A stretch of DNA of 64,000 nt from Streptomyces sp. NRRL S-350 (GTDB taxonomy: Bacteria > Actinomycetota > Actinomycetes > Streptomycetales > Streptomycetaceae): positions 124,001-188,000 of the forward strand of contig NZ_JOHO01000007.1 of the NCBI RefSeq assembly GCF_000719705.1, written 5' to 3'. Below the pieces are notes generated by a model that saw only the letters and a program-made list of their open reading frames with translations, made no database searches and was not told the origin of the DNA. A program made the position numbers and the translations under genes. This document shows, piece by piece, positions 15,818-23,445 of this stretch (its first letter is position 1; each line of letters begins with the position of its first letter).

Positions 15818-16945
15818 ATGCCCGTACGCAACGGATTCGGCACCGCCGCCGCGATCGCCCTGATGACCACCCTCGGCGCGGTCCTGCTCTCCGCCTGCGG
15901 CCCCGACGCCGGCGGGTCCGGTCCCACCGCCGCACCGACCGGCGGCGCCGCACCCGCCACCGGCGCACCGGGTTCCGCCACACCCACCACCGCCACCACA
16001 CCGGCCGGAGCCGCGCCCGCCACCGGTGCCCCCGCCACCGGTGCGCCCGGGACGGCCACGCCCGGCGCCCCGTCCGGCAGCCCCGCCCCGGGCGGCAAGG
16101 AGGTCAACGGCACCTCCGCCGCCAACCACCTCACCATCAGCGCCGGCACCCGGACCGTCGCCATGAACGGCACCCGCGTCGACTTCGGCACCGTCGTGCG
16201 CGACCTCGCCTGGTCCCCCGACGGCAGGAAGGCCGCCTTCGTCGACGGCGACGGCGACCTGGTGACCGCCAACCCGGACGGCACGGGCAAGGCCGTCCTC
16301 GCCAAGAACCCCGGCGGGGAGACCTGGTCCCACCCGACGTGGCGGCACGCCACCGCGGACCCCGGGGTCACGGTCGGCGCCGAAGCGCTCGAACGCTTCG
16401 ACACCATCGTGTTCGCCTCCGGCAAGGGCGGCGTGCTGAGGCTGGAGAAGGTCCCCGCAAAGACCCCCGGCGCCGTCCCCGAGGTGCTCACCCCGCACAA
16501 CTCCGAGGGCGGCAGCGAGGACATGCCGCAGCCGCCGCAGACCGGCAACACCTGGGCCGACGCGGGCGGCCACCGCGGCGAGATCGCGTACGCCAACGCC
16601 CCGACCGACGAGGTGTACATCTACGACGACTACATCCGGCCCGACACCCGGGCCCTGGGCAAGGGCTCCCAGCCCGCCCTCTCCCCCGACGGCGAGCACG
16701 TCGTCTTCGTCCGCTCGGTGAACGGGCACGACCACCTGTTCAGCCGCTCCACACGGTTCGACCGGACCGCGGAGACGGACCTCACCCCGTCTGCCACCAC
16801 CGACTACACCGAGCCCGCGTGGTCCCCCGACGGCAGGACCGTCGCAGCCCGCACCCCGGACGGCGTCAGCACCCTGCCCGCCGACGGCTCCGCCGAGCCG
16901 GTCCAGGTCTCCACCCTCAAGGGCCTGCCCGCCTACCGGCCGTAG
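15818..16945 (+). CDS. TolB-like beta-propeller lipoprotein
   Basis: A 375-residue putative lipoprotein. The signal peptide ends in the lipobox LLSAC with Cys27. A Thr/Ala/Pro/Gly-rich linker of about 70 residues with repeats of the type ATGAP follows. The rest is a WD40-like/PD40 propeller: LAWSPDGRKAAFVDGDGDL, QPALSPDGEHVVFVRS and PAWSPDGRTVA. It probably sits on the outer face of the membrane and binds a ligand or protein. The ATG at 15818 has GAGGGGG upstream; longer readings of the frame run through the DUF1348 gene and were rejected. Confidence 0.8.
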   Translation: MPVRNGFGTAAAIALMTTLGAVLLSACGPDAGGSGPTAAPTGGAAPATGAPGSATPTTATTPAGAAPATGAPATGAPGTATPGAPSGSPAPGGKEVNGTSAANHLTISAGTRTVAMNGTRVDFGTVVRDLAWSPDGRKAAFVDGDGDLVTANPDGTGKAVLAKNPGGETWSHPTWRHATADPGVTVGAEALERFDTIVFASGKGGVLRLEKVPAKTPGAVPEVLTPHNSEGGSEDMPQPPQTGNTWADAGGHRGEIAYANAPTDEVYIYDDYIRPDTRALGKGSQPALSPDGEHVVFVRSVNGHDHLFSRSTRFDRTAETDLTPSATTDYTEPAWSPDGRTVAARTPDGVSTLPADGSAEPVQVSTLKGLPAYRP

Positions 16946-17005
16946 GCCCGCGAGTCCGCCGCAAGGCCCCCACCCCAGCCCCTGTCGACTATCGGCTATC
17001 GGCCC

Positions 17006-17599
17006 CTACCGACCCTGGCCGGGCTTCGCCAACTCGGCGCGCAGCTCGGCCAGGTGCTCGTCACCCGAGGCGTGCGGCAGGAACTCGACCAGGTCGAGGA
17101 AGCGGAACAGCACCCGGGTCTCGGTGACGGCGTACTCGTAGTCGCCGAACCCGACCACCGCGCCCAGGCCGCCGCGCGCCGCCCCGCGGACGGCGGCCGA
17201 CGTCAGCCCGTGGGCCGCGTCCTCGGCGGTCGCCCGGCGCCGGGCGTTCGGGCGCGCCAGGTAGGGGCAGACCATCGACGCGTAGAGCATGCACGCGCGG
17301 TGCCCGGGGCCCTCCATGGTCGGCGCGAGGTTCCGGTACGGTCGCCCGGCCGCGAGCGCCTCGGCGATCGCGGCGCTCTCGGCGGGCCCCACGACCCGCC
17401 ACACCGGCCCGCGCTCCATGAGCGTGCCGCACACCGAACAGCGGCGCCCGAGGGCGCAGTCGGCGCTGCGCGCGTGGTCGGTCAGAGCGAACTGCGGCTC
17501 GCCCCCGTGCCACGGCGTGATCGCCGGCACCGGGTACCCCCGGACGTCCCGGGGCCGCGCCCCCACACCGTCGGGCATCGGCACAAGTTCGAATCGCAC
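17006..17599 (-). CDS. Hypothetical Cys-containing protein
   Basis: A 197-residue soluble protein I cannot place in a named family. It has DCALGRRCSVCG (Cys48, Cys54, Cys57), then GHRACMLYASMVCPYLARP, so Cys and His pairs could bind zinc. The pattern TMEGPGHRACM looks conserved rather than random. The GTG at 17599 is assumed; an ATG seven codons later is possible. It is 66 bp downstream of the MarR gene on the same strand and may share its transcript. Confidence 0.6.
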   Translation of the reverse strand: MRFELVPMPDGVGARPRDVRGYPVPAITPWHGGEPQFALTDHARSADCALGRRCSVCGTLMERGPVWRVVGPAESAAIAEALAAGRPYRNLAPTMEGPGHRACMLYASMVCPYLARPNARRRATAEDAAHGLTSAAVRGAARGGLGAVVGFGDYEYAVTETRVLFRFLDLVEFLPHASGDEHLAELRAELAKPGQGR

Positions 17600-17665
17600 G
17601 GCCCCATCGATACCAGGGACCGGCCCGGCGGGTCGACCCGGTCGATGCCCGGCGGGTCGACCGCG

Positions 17666-18205
17666 TCAGTGCCCGGCGGGCTGCTGCCGCTCCGCTTCCT
17701 GGACCAGCATCACCTTCCGCAGAAGTCCGGACAGCAGCCGCCGCTCCTCCTCCGACAGCACCCCCAGCAGCCGGCGCTCCTCCCGGCCGACCACGTCCAG
17801 GGCCTCCTGCCAGGCGGCACGCCCGGCGTCGGTGAGGACGATGTCGACCTTCCGGCGGTCCTCCGTCGAGGGGTTGCGCACGACGAAGCCCCGCCGCTCC
17901 AGGGCCTCCAGCCGGCCGCTGATCGACGCGGGGGCGAGGTTGAGGTCGGCTCGGAGGTCGGAGGGGGCGGCGTGTCCGCCGCGGCCGGCGAGGACGTGCA
18001 GGGTGTCGAACTCGTGCTTGTGGAGGCCGTAGTCGGCGACGCCCTGTTCGCGGACCCGGCCGAGGTGGCGGGTCAGGCGAGACATCCGGGTGACGGCGGC
18101 CTCGATGTCGGGGTCGAGGTCCGGCAGCACCGGCTGCCAGCGGTCGACGTGGCCGTCCGTCCAGTCGCGGGGCGGGGTGTCGTGCTGGGGGAGGTGCTCG
18201 GCCAT
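17666..18205 (-). CDS. MarR family transcriptional regulator
   Basis: A 179-residue winged-helix MarR regulator. HEFDTLHVLAGRG, APSDLRADLNLAPASISGRL (recognition helix) and RRGFVVRNPSTEDRRKVDIVL (wing with the DxRxxxv motif) are characteristic. Such proteins are dimeric repressors released by small phenolic or drug-like ligands. The gene is divergent from an MFS exporter and the gap holds two CGGTACCG sites, so repression of the exporter is the likely job. Confidence 0.85.
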   Translation of the reverse strand: MAEHLPQHDTPPRDWTDGHVDRWQPVLPDLDPDIEAAVTRMSRLTRHLGRVREQGVADYGLHKHEFDTLHVLAGRGGHAAPSDLRADLNLAPASISGRLEALERRGFVVRNPSTEDRRKVDIVLTDAGRAAWQEALDVVGREERRLLGVLSEEERRLLSGLLRKVMLVQEAERQQPAGH

Positions 18206-18232
18206 GGAAGGAGTCTACAAACCCTAAAACAA

Positions 18233-18274
18233 CGGTACCGAAATATTCGTTGCCAAAACTTCGGTACCGAAATA
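18233..18274. promoter_or_regulatory. Paired CGGTACCGAAATA sites, probable MarR operators
   Basis: Two identical 13-bp copies at 18233-18245 and 18262-18274 each contain the palindrome CGGTACCG. They lie 29 bp apart between the divergent MarR and MFS genes. The region is markedly more AT-rich than its surroundings, as promoters here are. Confidence 0.75.
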
Positions 18275-18285
18275 AAGTCCTGCCC

Positions 18286-19719
18286 GTGACCCAACACCCC
18301 CTTCGCCTGGCGGACTTCCGCCTGCTCTTCCTCGGCCGGACGATCTCCACCCTGGGCGACGCCGTCGTCCCCGCCGCCCTCGCGATCGCCGTCACCCGGG
18401 CCACCGGCTCCGCTGCCGCGCTCGCCCTGGTGCTCGGCTGCGCGATGGTGCCGAAACTGCTCCTGCTGCCCTTCGGCGGGGTGGTCGGAGACCGCTTCGA
18501 CCCGCGCCTCGTCGCCCTCACCACCGACGTGGTCCGCGCCGTCGCCCAGGTGCTCGTCGGCCTGGAACTGCTCGGCGGCCACCCGCGCCTGACACCCGTC
18601 GCGATCGCCTCGGCCGTCGGCGGCATCGCCTCCGCCTTCGCCGTGCCCACCGCCTCGCCGCTGGTCGCGGCCGTCGTCCCGAGCGAGAAGCGGCTGCGGG
18701 CCAACGCCCTGCTCGGCACCGCCACCGCGGCCGCCCGCCTCGGCGGCCCGGCTCTCGCCGGCGTGCTGGTGTACACCGCCGGGCCCGGCTGGGCGTTCGT
18801 CCTGGACGGCGCGTCCTTCGTGCTGAGCGCGGCGCTGCTCACCCGGCTCACCGCCCGGCGCGCCACCGACGGACCCGCCCCCGACGGCCACGCCCCCGGC
18901 AGCCACTCCCCCACCGGACCGCGCTCGCTGCGCCGGGACCTCGCCGAGGGCTGGAGCGAGGTGCGCTCCCGCGACTGGTACTGGACGAGCCTGATCGCCC
19001 ACGGCGTGTGGAACGGCGCGAGCGCCGTCCTGCTCACCCTAGGGCCGCTGATCGCCGCCACCCGCCTGGGCGGCGACGGCGTCTGGGTGGCACTGACCCA
19101 GGCCGGTGCGGTCGGCCTGCTGGTCGGCTCGCTGCTCGCCGGGCGGCTCCGGCCGCGCCGCCCGGTGCTGGCCGGCAACCTCGCCCTGGCGCTGTACGGA
19201 CTGCCGCTGCTCGCACTCGCCGTCCCGGCTCCGGCGCCGCTCGCCGTGGCCGCGCAGGCGGTGGCGATGACCGGACTGGGCTTCCTGAACCCGGTGTGGG
19301 AGACGGTGGTCCAACAGGACTTCCCGGCCGGGTCCTTGGCCCGGGTCACCTCGTACGACTGGCTGCTCTCGCTGGCCGCCGCCCCGCTCGGGTACGTCCT
19401 GGCGCCGCTGGCCGCCGACGCCTGGGGCAGCCGGGTGCCGCTGCTGGCGGCCGCCGCGCTGGTGACGCTGGTCTGCGCGGGCACGGCGGCGGTGCCCGGG
19501 GTCCGCCGCCACGGCGTACGGCCCGCGGACGGAACCGCACCCGGGCCCGCCGCCACCGCCACCACAGCCACAGCCACAGCCGCGCCCATCGCAGCGCCCA
19601 TCGCAGCGCCCATCGCAGCGCCCATCGCAGCGCCCATCGCAGCGCCCATCGCAGCGCCCATCGCAGCGCCCGGGCCGGTGGCCGAGCGGCCACCGGCCCG
19701 GGCTCGGGTCAGTCCCTGA
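18286..19719 (+). CDS. MFS exporter with repeat-encoded C-terminal tail
   Basis: A 477-residue major facilitator transporter of the EntS/MFS_3-like type, with about 12 membrane segments (FLGRTISTLGDAVVPAALAIAV first). The motif A-like loop is GGVVGDRFDPR. The GTG at 18286 was chosen because RLADFRLLFLGR is the usual start of this family and upstream codons overlap the operators. After the last helix a hydrophilic tail contains seven copies of Pro-Ile-Ala-Ala, encoded by 12-bp tandem repeats. Probably a drug or siderophore exporter controlled by the adjacent MarR protein. Confidence 0.8.
   Translation: MTQHPLRLADFRLLFLGRTISTLGDAVVPAALAIAVTRATGSAAALALVLGCAMVPKLLLLPFGGVVGDRFDPRLVALTTDVVRAVAQVLVGLELLGGHPRLTPVAIASAVGGIASAFAVPTASPLVAAVVPSEKRLRANALLGTATAAARLGGPALAGVLVYTAGPGWAFVLDGASFVLSAALLTRLTARRATDGPAPDGHAPGSHSPTGPRSLRRDLAEGWSEVRSRDWYWTSLIAHGVWNGASAVLLTLGPLIAATRLGGDGVWVALTQAGAVGLLVGSLLAGRLRPRRPVLAGNLALALYGLPLLALAVPAPAPLAVAAQAVAMTGLGFLNPVWETVVQQDFPAGSLARVTSYDWLLSLAAAPLGYVLAPLAADAWGSRVPLLAAAALVTLVCAGTAAVPGVRRHGVRPADGTAPGPAATATTATATAAPIAAPIAAPIAAPIAAPIAAPIAAPIAAPGPVAERPPARARVSP
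19585..19668. repeat. 12-bp tandem repeat, 7 copies
   Basis: Seven exact copies of CCCATCGCAGCG, in frame within the exporter gene, encode (Pro-Ile-Ala-Ala)7. Identical copies imply recent slippage, so copy number may vary between strains without breaking the frame. Confidence 0.95.
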
Positions 19720-19729
19720 TCGCTGCGGC

Positions 19730-20626
19730 TCAGTTCCAGATGCCGGTGATGTCGCTCGCGGCGGCCGCGTTGCCCGCGTGGCCGCTCGCCCCGGCCAGGT
19801 CCTCCACGGTGCGCAGCACGTTGTAGTGGTTGTAGGTGGTGGCGGAGCTGCTGCCGGGGGCCACGTGGGCGCCGTAGAGGACGGTCGGGATCCGGTTGCC
19901 GGACAGCTTGTTGTCCTCGTCGAAGGTGACGATCAGCAGGCTGTTGTGGCTCTGCGCCCAGGCGGCGTAGCCGCCGAGGTTGTTCTTGATCCAGGTGTCG
20001 CCGGTGCTGACCGAGCAGTCGTGCATGTCGCTGCAGAGGTTCGGCACGACGAAGGAGACGTTCGGCAGGGTGCTGTAGTCGGTGGGGAACTGCGCGAAGG
20101 TCTTGGCCGAGCCGAGGGGCACGTTGCCGAAGCCGAACCACGGGTTGTGCTTCTGCGCGTAGTTGCCGCTGCTGCAGACGGTGCTGCCCTGGCCGGGCAG
20201 GGACTCGTTGTAGCTGGCCCAGGTCTTGCCGGCGGCGAGGACCTCGGAGGCCAGGTTGGCGCTCTGGAAGCCGCCGACCGTCACGCAGCTGTCGTCGACG
20301 CGGCCCTGGGTGGAGCCCGAGAACAGCGCGTAGTAGTTCGGCTCGCTGGGGTGGGTGATGCCGTAGGACTGGGTGAGGTCGGCACCGCCCGCCTTCAGCG
20401 TGTTGTTGATGTACGGGGCGCTGCTGCTGCCGATGACCTGGCTGTAGGCGTGGTTCTCCATCACCACGACCACGACGTGGTCGGGCGTGGGCAGGCCGGC
20501 CGCCTGGGCGGTGGAGGCGGTCGCCGCCCACAGGCCGGCGGAGGTGGCGACGAGGGCGACGGCGGAGCCGATCGCGGTCGCGGTGCGGTGGGAACGGGCG
20601 TTCAGGGGTTTCACGGACGGAGTCAT
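19730..20626 (-). CDS. Secreted phosphoesterase (SapM-like acid phosphatase)
   Basis: A 298-residue exported enzyme of the PF04185-type phosphoesterase superfamily. The signal peptide is long (to about residue 42, ending TAQA). VVVVVMENHAYSQVIG holds the metal-binding Glu-Asn pair, THPSEPNYYALFSG is the second signature, and LLIVTFDEDN near the C-terminus supplies metal-binding Asp/Glu residues. Size and motifs fit the acid phosphatases related to mycobacterial SapM better than the larger phospholipases C. It probably releases phosphate outside the cell. It ends 11 bp from the convergent exporter gene. Confidence 0.8.
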   Translation of the reverse strand: MTPSVKPLNARSHRTATAIGSAVALVATSAGLWAATASTAQAAGLPTPDHVVVVVMENHAYSQVIGSSSAPYINNTLKAGGADLTQSYGITHPSEPNYYALFSGSTQGRVDDSCVTVGGFQSANLASEVLAAGKTWASYNESLPGQGSTVCSSGNYAQKHNPWFGFGNVPLGSAKTFAQFPTDYSTLPNVSFVVPNLCSDMHDCSVSTGDTWIKNNLGGYAAWAQSHNSLLIVTFDEDNKLSGNRIPTVLYGAHVAPGSSSATTYNHYNVLRTVEDLAGASGHAGNAAAASDITGIWN

Positions 20627-20813
20627 GACAAGTCCTCGGGTAGGGAACGGCCCGGCGGGCTGCTCGGAGAGGGGCGGGTACTGCCGGATCAGTGACGGCC
20701 GGATGGAAGGAACGGCCCGATCGGGGACACGACACGGCCGGACCGGGGACGCCTGGAGACGGGAGCGGTACGACCGGCGTGCGCCGCGGCCTGCGCTGCG
20801 GCCCGGGACAGGC

Positions 20814-21809
20814 CTAGTAGGGCGTGCCGCCGGCGAAGTCCCCGGCGACGGTGGACTCGATCCTGTCGACCACCCCGGAGTCGGCGGTGATCAGGCCCAG
20901 TTCGCGGTTGTGGTTCAGCGAGTTGTCGGAGAAGTTCTCCGAACCGGCGAACGCCTTGGCCGACGCCGTCCCGTAGTCGGCGACGATCACCTTGGCGTGG
21001 ACGTACAGGCCGGTGGTGGAGGAGTAGGTGACGACCTTGCCGCCGGCCGAGGCCACCTGGTCGAAGGAGTCGGCGTACGTGTCCGGGTTCATGCCGACGA
21101 CGCGTACGGTGACGCCGCGAGCGGCCGCCGCGGCGACGGCGTCCACCAGTGCCGGGTCGCCGAACTCCAGTTGCTCCAGGTCGAGGCTGGTCCGCGCGCC
21201 GTTGATCAGGGCGAGCAGCCGGGACTGCGAGTCGGTGGGCGACCAGACCAGGTTGTCGCCGTCGGTGGGCGTGACGGCGGTCTTGGCGTAGTCGGCGGCG
21301 AAGACCCGCTCGATCGCGGCGACGTCGTTGGCGTCGGTGTCGATGACGCCGTAGTCGCGGTCGTTCGCGTAGTAGTCGGCGTCCAGGTTGCCGGTCATGA
21401 TCAGCGACGTGGCGCCGTCCACGGTGACGGTCTTCTGGTGGGTGTAGACGAACGCCGAGGAGGAGTACGTCACACCGGCCCCGGCGGCCCGGAGCGCCGA
21501 GTAGGCCGCGCCGTTGACCGAGGTGTGCGCCCCGTCCAGGATCACCCGGACCTTGACGCCCGCGCGCTGACGGGCGACCAGGGCGTTGACGGCGGCGGTG
21601 TCGCGCAGCTCGTACATGGTGACGTCGACGGACCGGGTCGCGGAGCCGATGAGGTCGTCGACGACGGTGTGGTCCTGGTCGGGGAAGACGACCGCCGTGT
21701 ACGTGCCGGAGGCCGTGGTGGCGGCCCCGGCGTTCGCGGCCGGCGATACGAGGCCGGCGGTGGCGAGCAGCAGGGCGCCGGCACGGCGCGTCAGGGAGGC
21801 CAGGGGCAT
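20814..21809 (-). CDS. Secreted phospholipase D-like (HKD) protein
   Basis: A 331-residue exported PLD-superfamily protein. The signal peptide runs to about residue 30 (ANAGAAT). Two HKD motifs are complete: THQKTVTVD in the N-half and HAKVIVADYG in the C-half, followed by the usual GSENFSDNSLNHNRE. Such proteins cleave phosphodiester bonds in lipids or nucleic acids. The ATG at 21809 has GGAG seven bases upstream. The gene is 187 bp upstream of the phosphatase on the same strand and could share its transcript. Confidence 0.8.
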   Translation of the reverse strand: MPLASLTRRAGALLLATAGLVSPAANAGAATTASGTYTAVVFPDQDHTVVDDLIGSATRSVDVTMYELRDTAAVNALVARQRAGVKVRVILDGAHTSVNGAAYSALRAAGAGVTYSSSAFVYTHQKTVTVDGATSLIMTGNLDADYYANDRDYGVIDTDANDVAAIERVFAADYAKTAVTPTDGDNLVWSPTDSQSRLLALINGARTSLDLEQLEFGDPALVDAVAAAAARGVTVRVVGMNPDTYADSFDQVASAGGKVVTYSSTTGLYVHAKVIVADYGTASAKAFAGSENFSDNSLNHNRELGLITADSGVVDRIESTVAGDFAGGTPY

Positions 21810-22041
21810 GGGCAGGCTCCATGGTCGGCGAGAGGGAAGCTGACGGGGCGACGGGGAAGTCGCGCGCCCGAACAGCATGGGCCGCGGCCGTTGACGCGGG
21901 TAGACGACGGCAGGTGAAACCTTGGCCCCGGGGCGGGAAACGAACGGTGCGGCAACCCGGCCCCGGCGCGCAACGGACGATGCGGGCGAACCGGTTCACA
22001 TTGCCATCCGCCGCTCCGGCCGGTGATAGTGATCTTCCATC

Positions 22042-22062
22042 GACGCGGCCCGACGCCGCGTC
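22042..22062 (+). promoter_or_regulatory. Hairpin in the leader of the serine hydrolase gene
   Basis: GACGCGGC and GCCGCGTC flank a five-base loop, ending 23 bases before the ATG. It would form in the mRNA leader, or could be a DNA operator. Confidence 0.35.
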
Positions 22063-22085
22063 AGTCGACGAGAGAACCGAGGATC

Positions 22086-23363
22086 ATGGCGAAGATCAGC
22101 CTTCTGCGTCCGTTCGCGGTGGCCGCCGCGGGAGTCGTCCTGGTGGCGACCGGTGCCGCGCACGCCGTGGCCGCCGGCCAGAGCACCGCCGCCGCGCCCG
22201 CCTCCGACATCGCCGGCGTGCTCGCCGCCCTGCAGGCCACCACGGGCGCCGGCGCCCCCGGCGCCTTCGCGGTGATCCGCAACCACGGCGACCAGGAGGA
22301 CACCCGCTCGCTGACCGTCGGCAAGGCCGACCTCGACGGGACTCCGATGAACTCCTCGTGGAGGTTCCGGGTCGGCAGCAACAGCAAGATGTTCACCGCC
22401 GTTCTGGTGATGCAGCTGGCGGAGGAGGGCCGGATCGACCTCGACAAGCCCCTGCGCGACTACCTGCCGGACGGCACCCTGCCGGACGGCTGGACGATGA
22501 CGGGCCGTCAGGTCATGGAGCACCGGGCGGGCATCTTCGACCACACCAACGACCTGCTGGAGCAGGCCGGCGAGGAGACCACCAGCGCGTTCGAGGCTCG
22601 GATCCGCACCAAGGTGTACGACCCGCGCGACCTGGTGGCGATGTCGGTCAAGCACGGCGTGCAGTACACCCCCGGCAGCCGCTACTCCTACTCCAACACC
22701 GACTTCGTGCTGCTGGGCCTGGCGGTCGAGCACCTCACCGGCCGGCCGTACCCGGAGGTGCTGAACGAGCGGATCATCCGGCCGCTCGGCCTGCGCAAGA
22801 CCTCCTTCGTGGTGCCCGACCAGAAGATCCGCGGCGCCCACGTCACCGGCTACCTCACCAACGACGACCGCAGCAAGCCCCTGCTGGACTCCACCGAGCA
22901 GACCGGCTCCTGGGTGTGGAGCGCCGGGGCCGTCATCTCCAGCGCCGAAGACCTCGACCGGTTCCTCTCCGCGCTGGTGGCGGGCAGCTCCGGCGGGCTG
23001 GTCTCGGACGCCTCGCTGCAGCAGATGACCGCCGCCCTGCCCACGCCCACCGCGAAGATCTCCTACGGCCTGGGGCTGCGGCGGATCTCGCTCTCCTGCG
23101 GGGACGTGTACGGCCACGGCGGCATCGTGCAGGGCTTCCAGACCCAGTCCTTCGCGACGCCGGACGGGCGGCGCAGCGTGGTGGTCTTCGCCAACGCCTC
23201 CAACAACGGCGCGGTCACCCAGGGCCTGATGAACGCGCTGGAGCCGGCCTTCTGCGGCAAGAAGCCGGCGGCCGCGCCGCGCACGGCCTTCGCGCCGGGT
23301 GCGGACGTCCGGAGCACGGACGCCGTGGACGAGCTGCCCGTGGTGGAGGACACCCGGATCTGA
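22086..23363 (+). CDS. Secreted serine hydrolase, beta-lactamase/DD-peptidase fold
   Basis: A 425-residue exported class C beta-lactamase-related protein. The signal peptide covers about residues 1-30. GSNSKMFTAVLVMQL carries the SxxK catalytic pair (Ser98, Lys101), YSYSNTDFVLLGL carries the Tyr-x-Asn motif, and YGHGGIVQG supplies the HxG motif. Members are D-alanyl-D-alanine carboxypeptidases, esterases or D-amino peptidases. An RxT-like tail of about 40 residues with no domain follows the catalytic part. The ATG at 22086 was chosen because the signal peptide begins there. Confidence 0.85.
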   Translation: MAKISLLRPFAVAAAGVVLVATGAAHAVAAGQSTAAAPASDIAGVLAALQATTGAGAPGAFAVIRNHGDQEDTRSLTVGKADLDGTPMNSSWRFRVGSNSKMFTAVLVMQLAEEGRIDLDKPLRDYLPDGTLPDGWTMTGRQVMEHRAGIFDHTNDLLEQAGEETTSAFEARIRTKVYDPRDLVAMSVKHGVQYTPGSRYSYSNTDFVLLGLAVEHLTGRPYPEVLNERIIRPLGLRKTSFVVPDQKIRGAHVTGYLTNDDRSKPLLDSTEQTGSWVWSAGAVISSAEDLDRFLSALVAGSSGGLVSDASLQQMTAALPTPTAKISYGLGLRRISLSCGDVYGHGGIVQGFQTQSFATPDGRRSVVVFANASNNGAVTQGLMNALEPAFCGKKPAAAPRTAFAPGADVRSTDAVDELPVVEDTRI

Positions 23364-23405
23364 CCGGCCGTCCCGGCCCCGCATGCCCGTTCCCGTCCCG
23401 GCCCC

Positions 23406-23442
23406 GCGTGCCCGTTCCCGGCCCGGCCGGGGGCGGGCACGC
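23406..23442. terminator. Hairpin between convergent genes
   Basis: GCGTGCCCG (23406-23414) pairs with CGGGCACGC (23434-23442), and the 19-nt spacer can fold further. It stands between the serine hydrolase and the STAND regulator stops. A related 19-base unit occurs twice just before it (near 23376 and 23403). Confidence 0.55.
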
Positions 23443-23445
23443 GCG

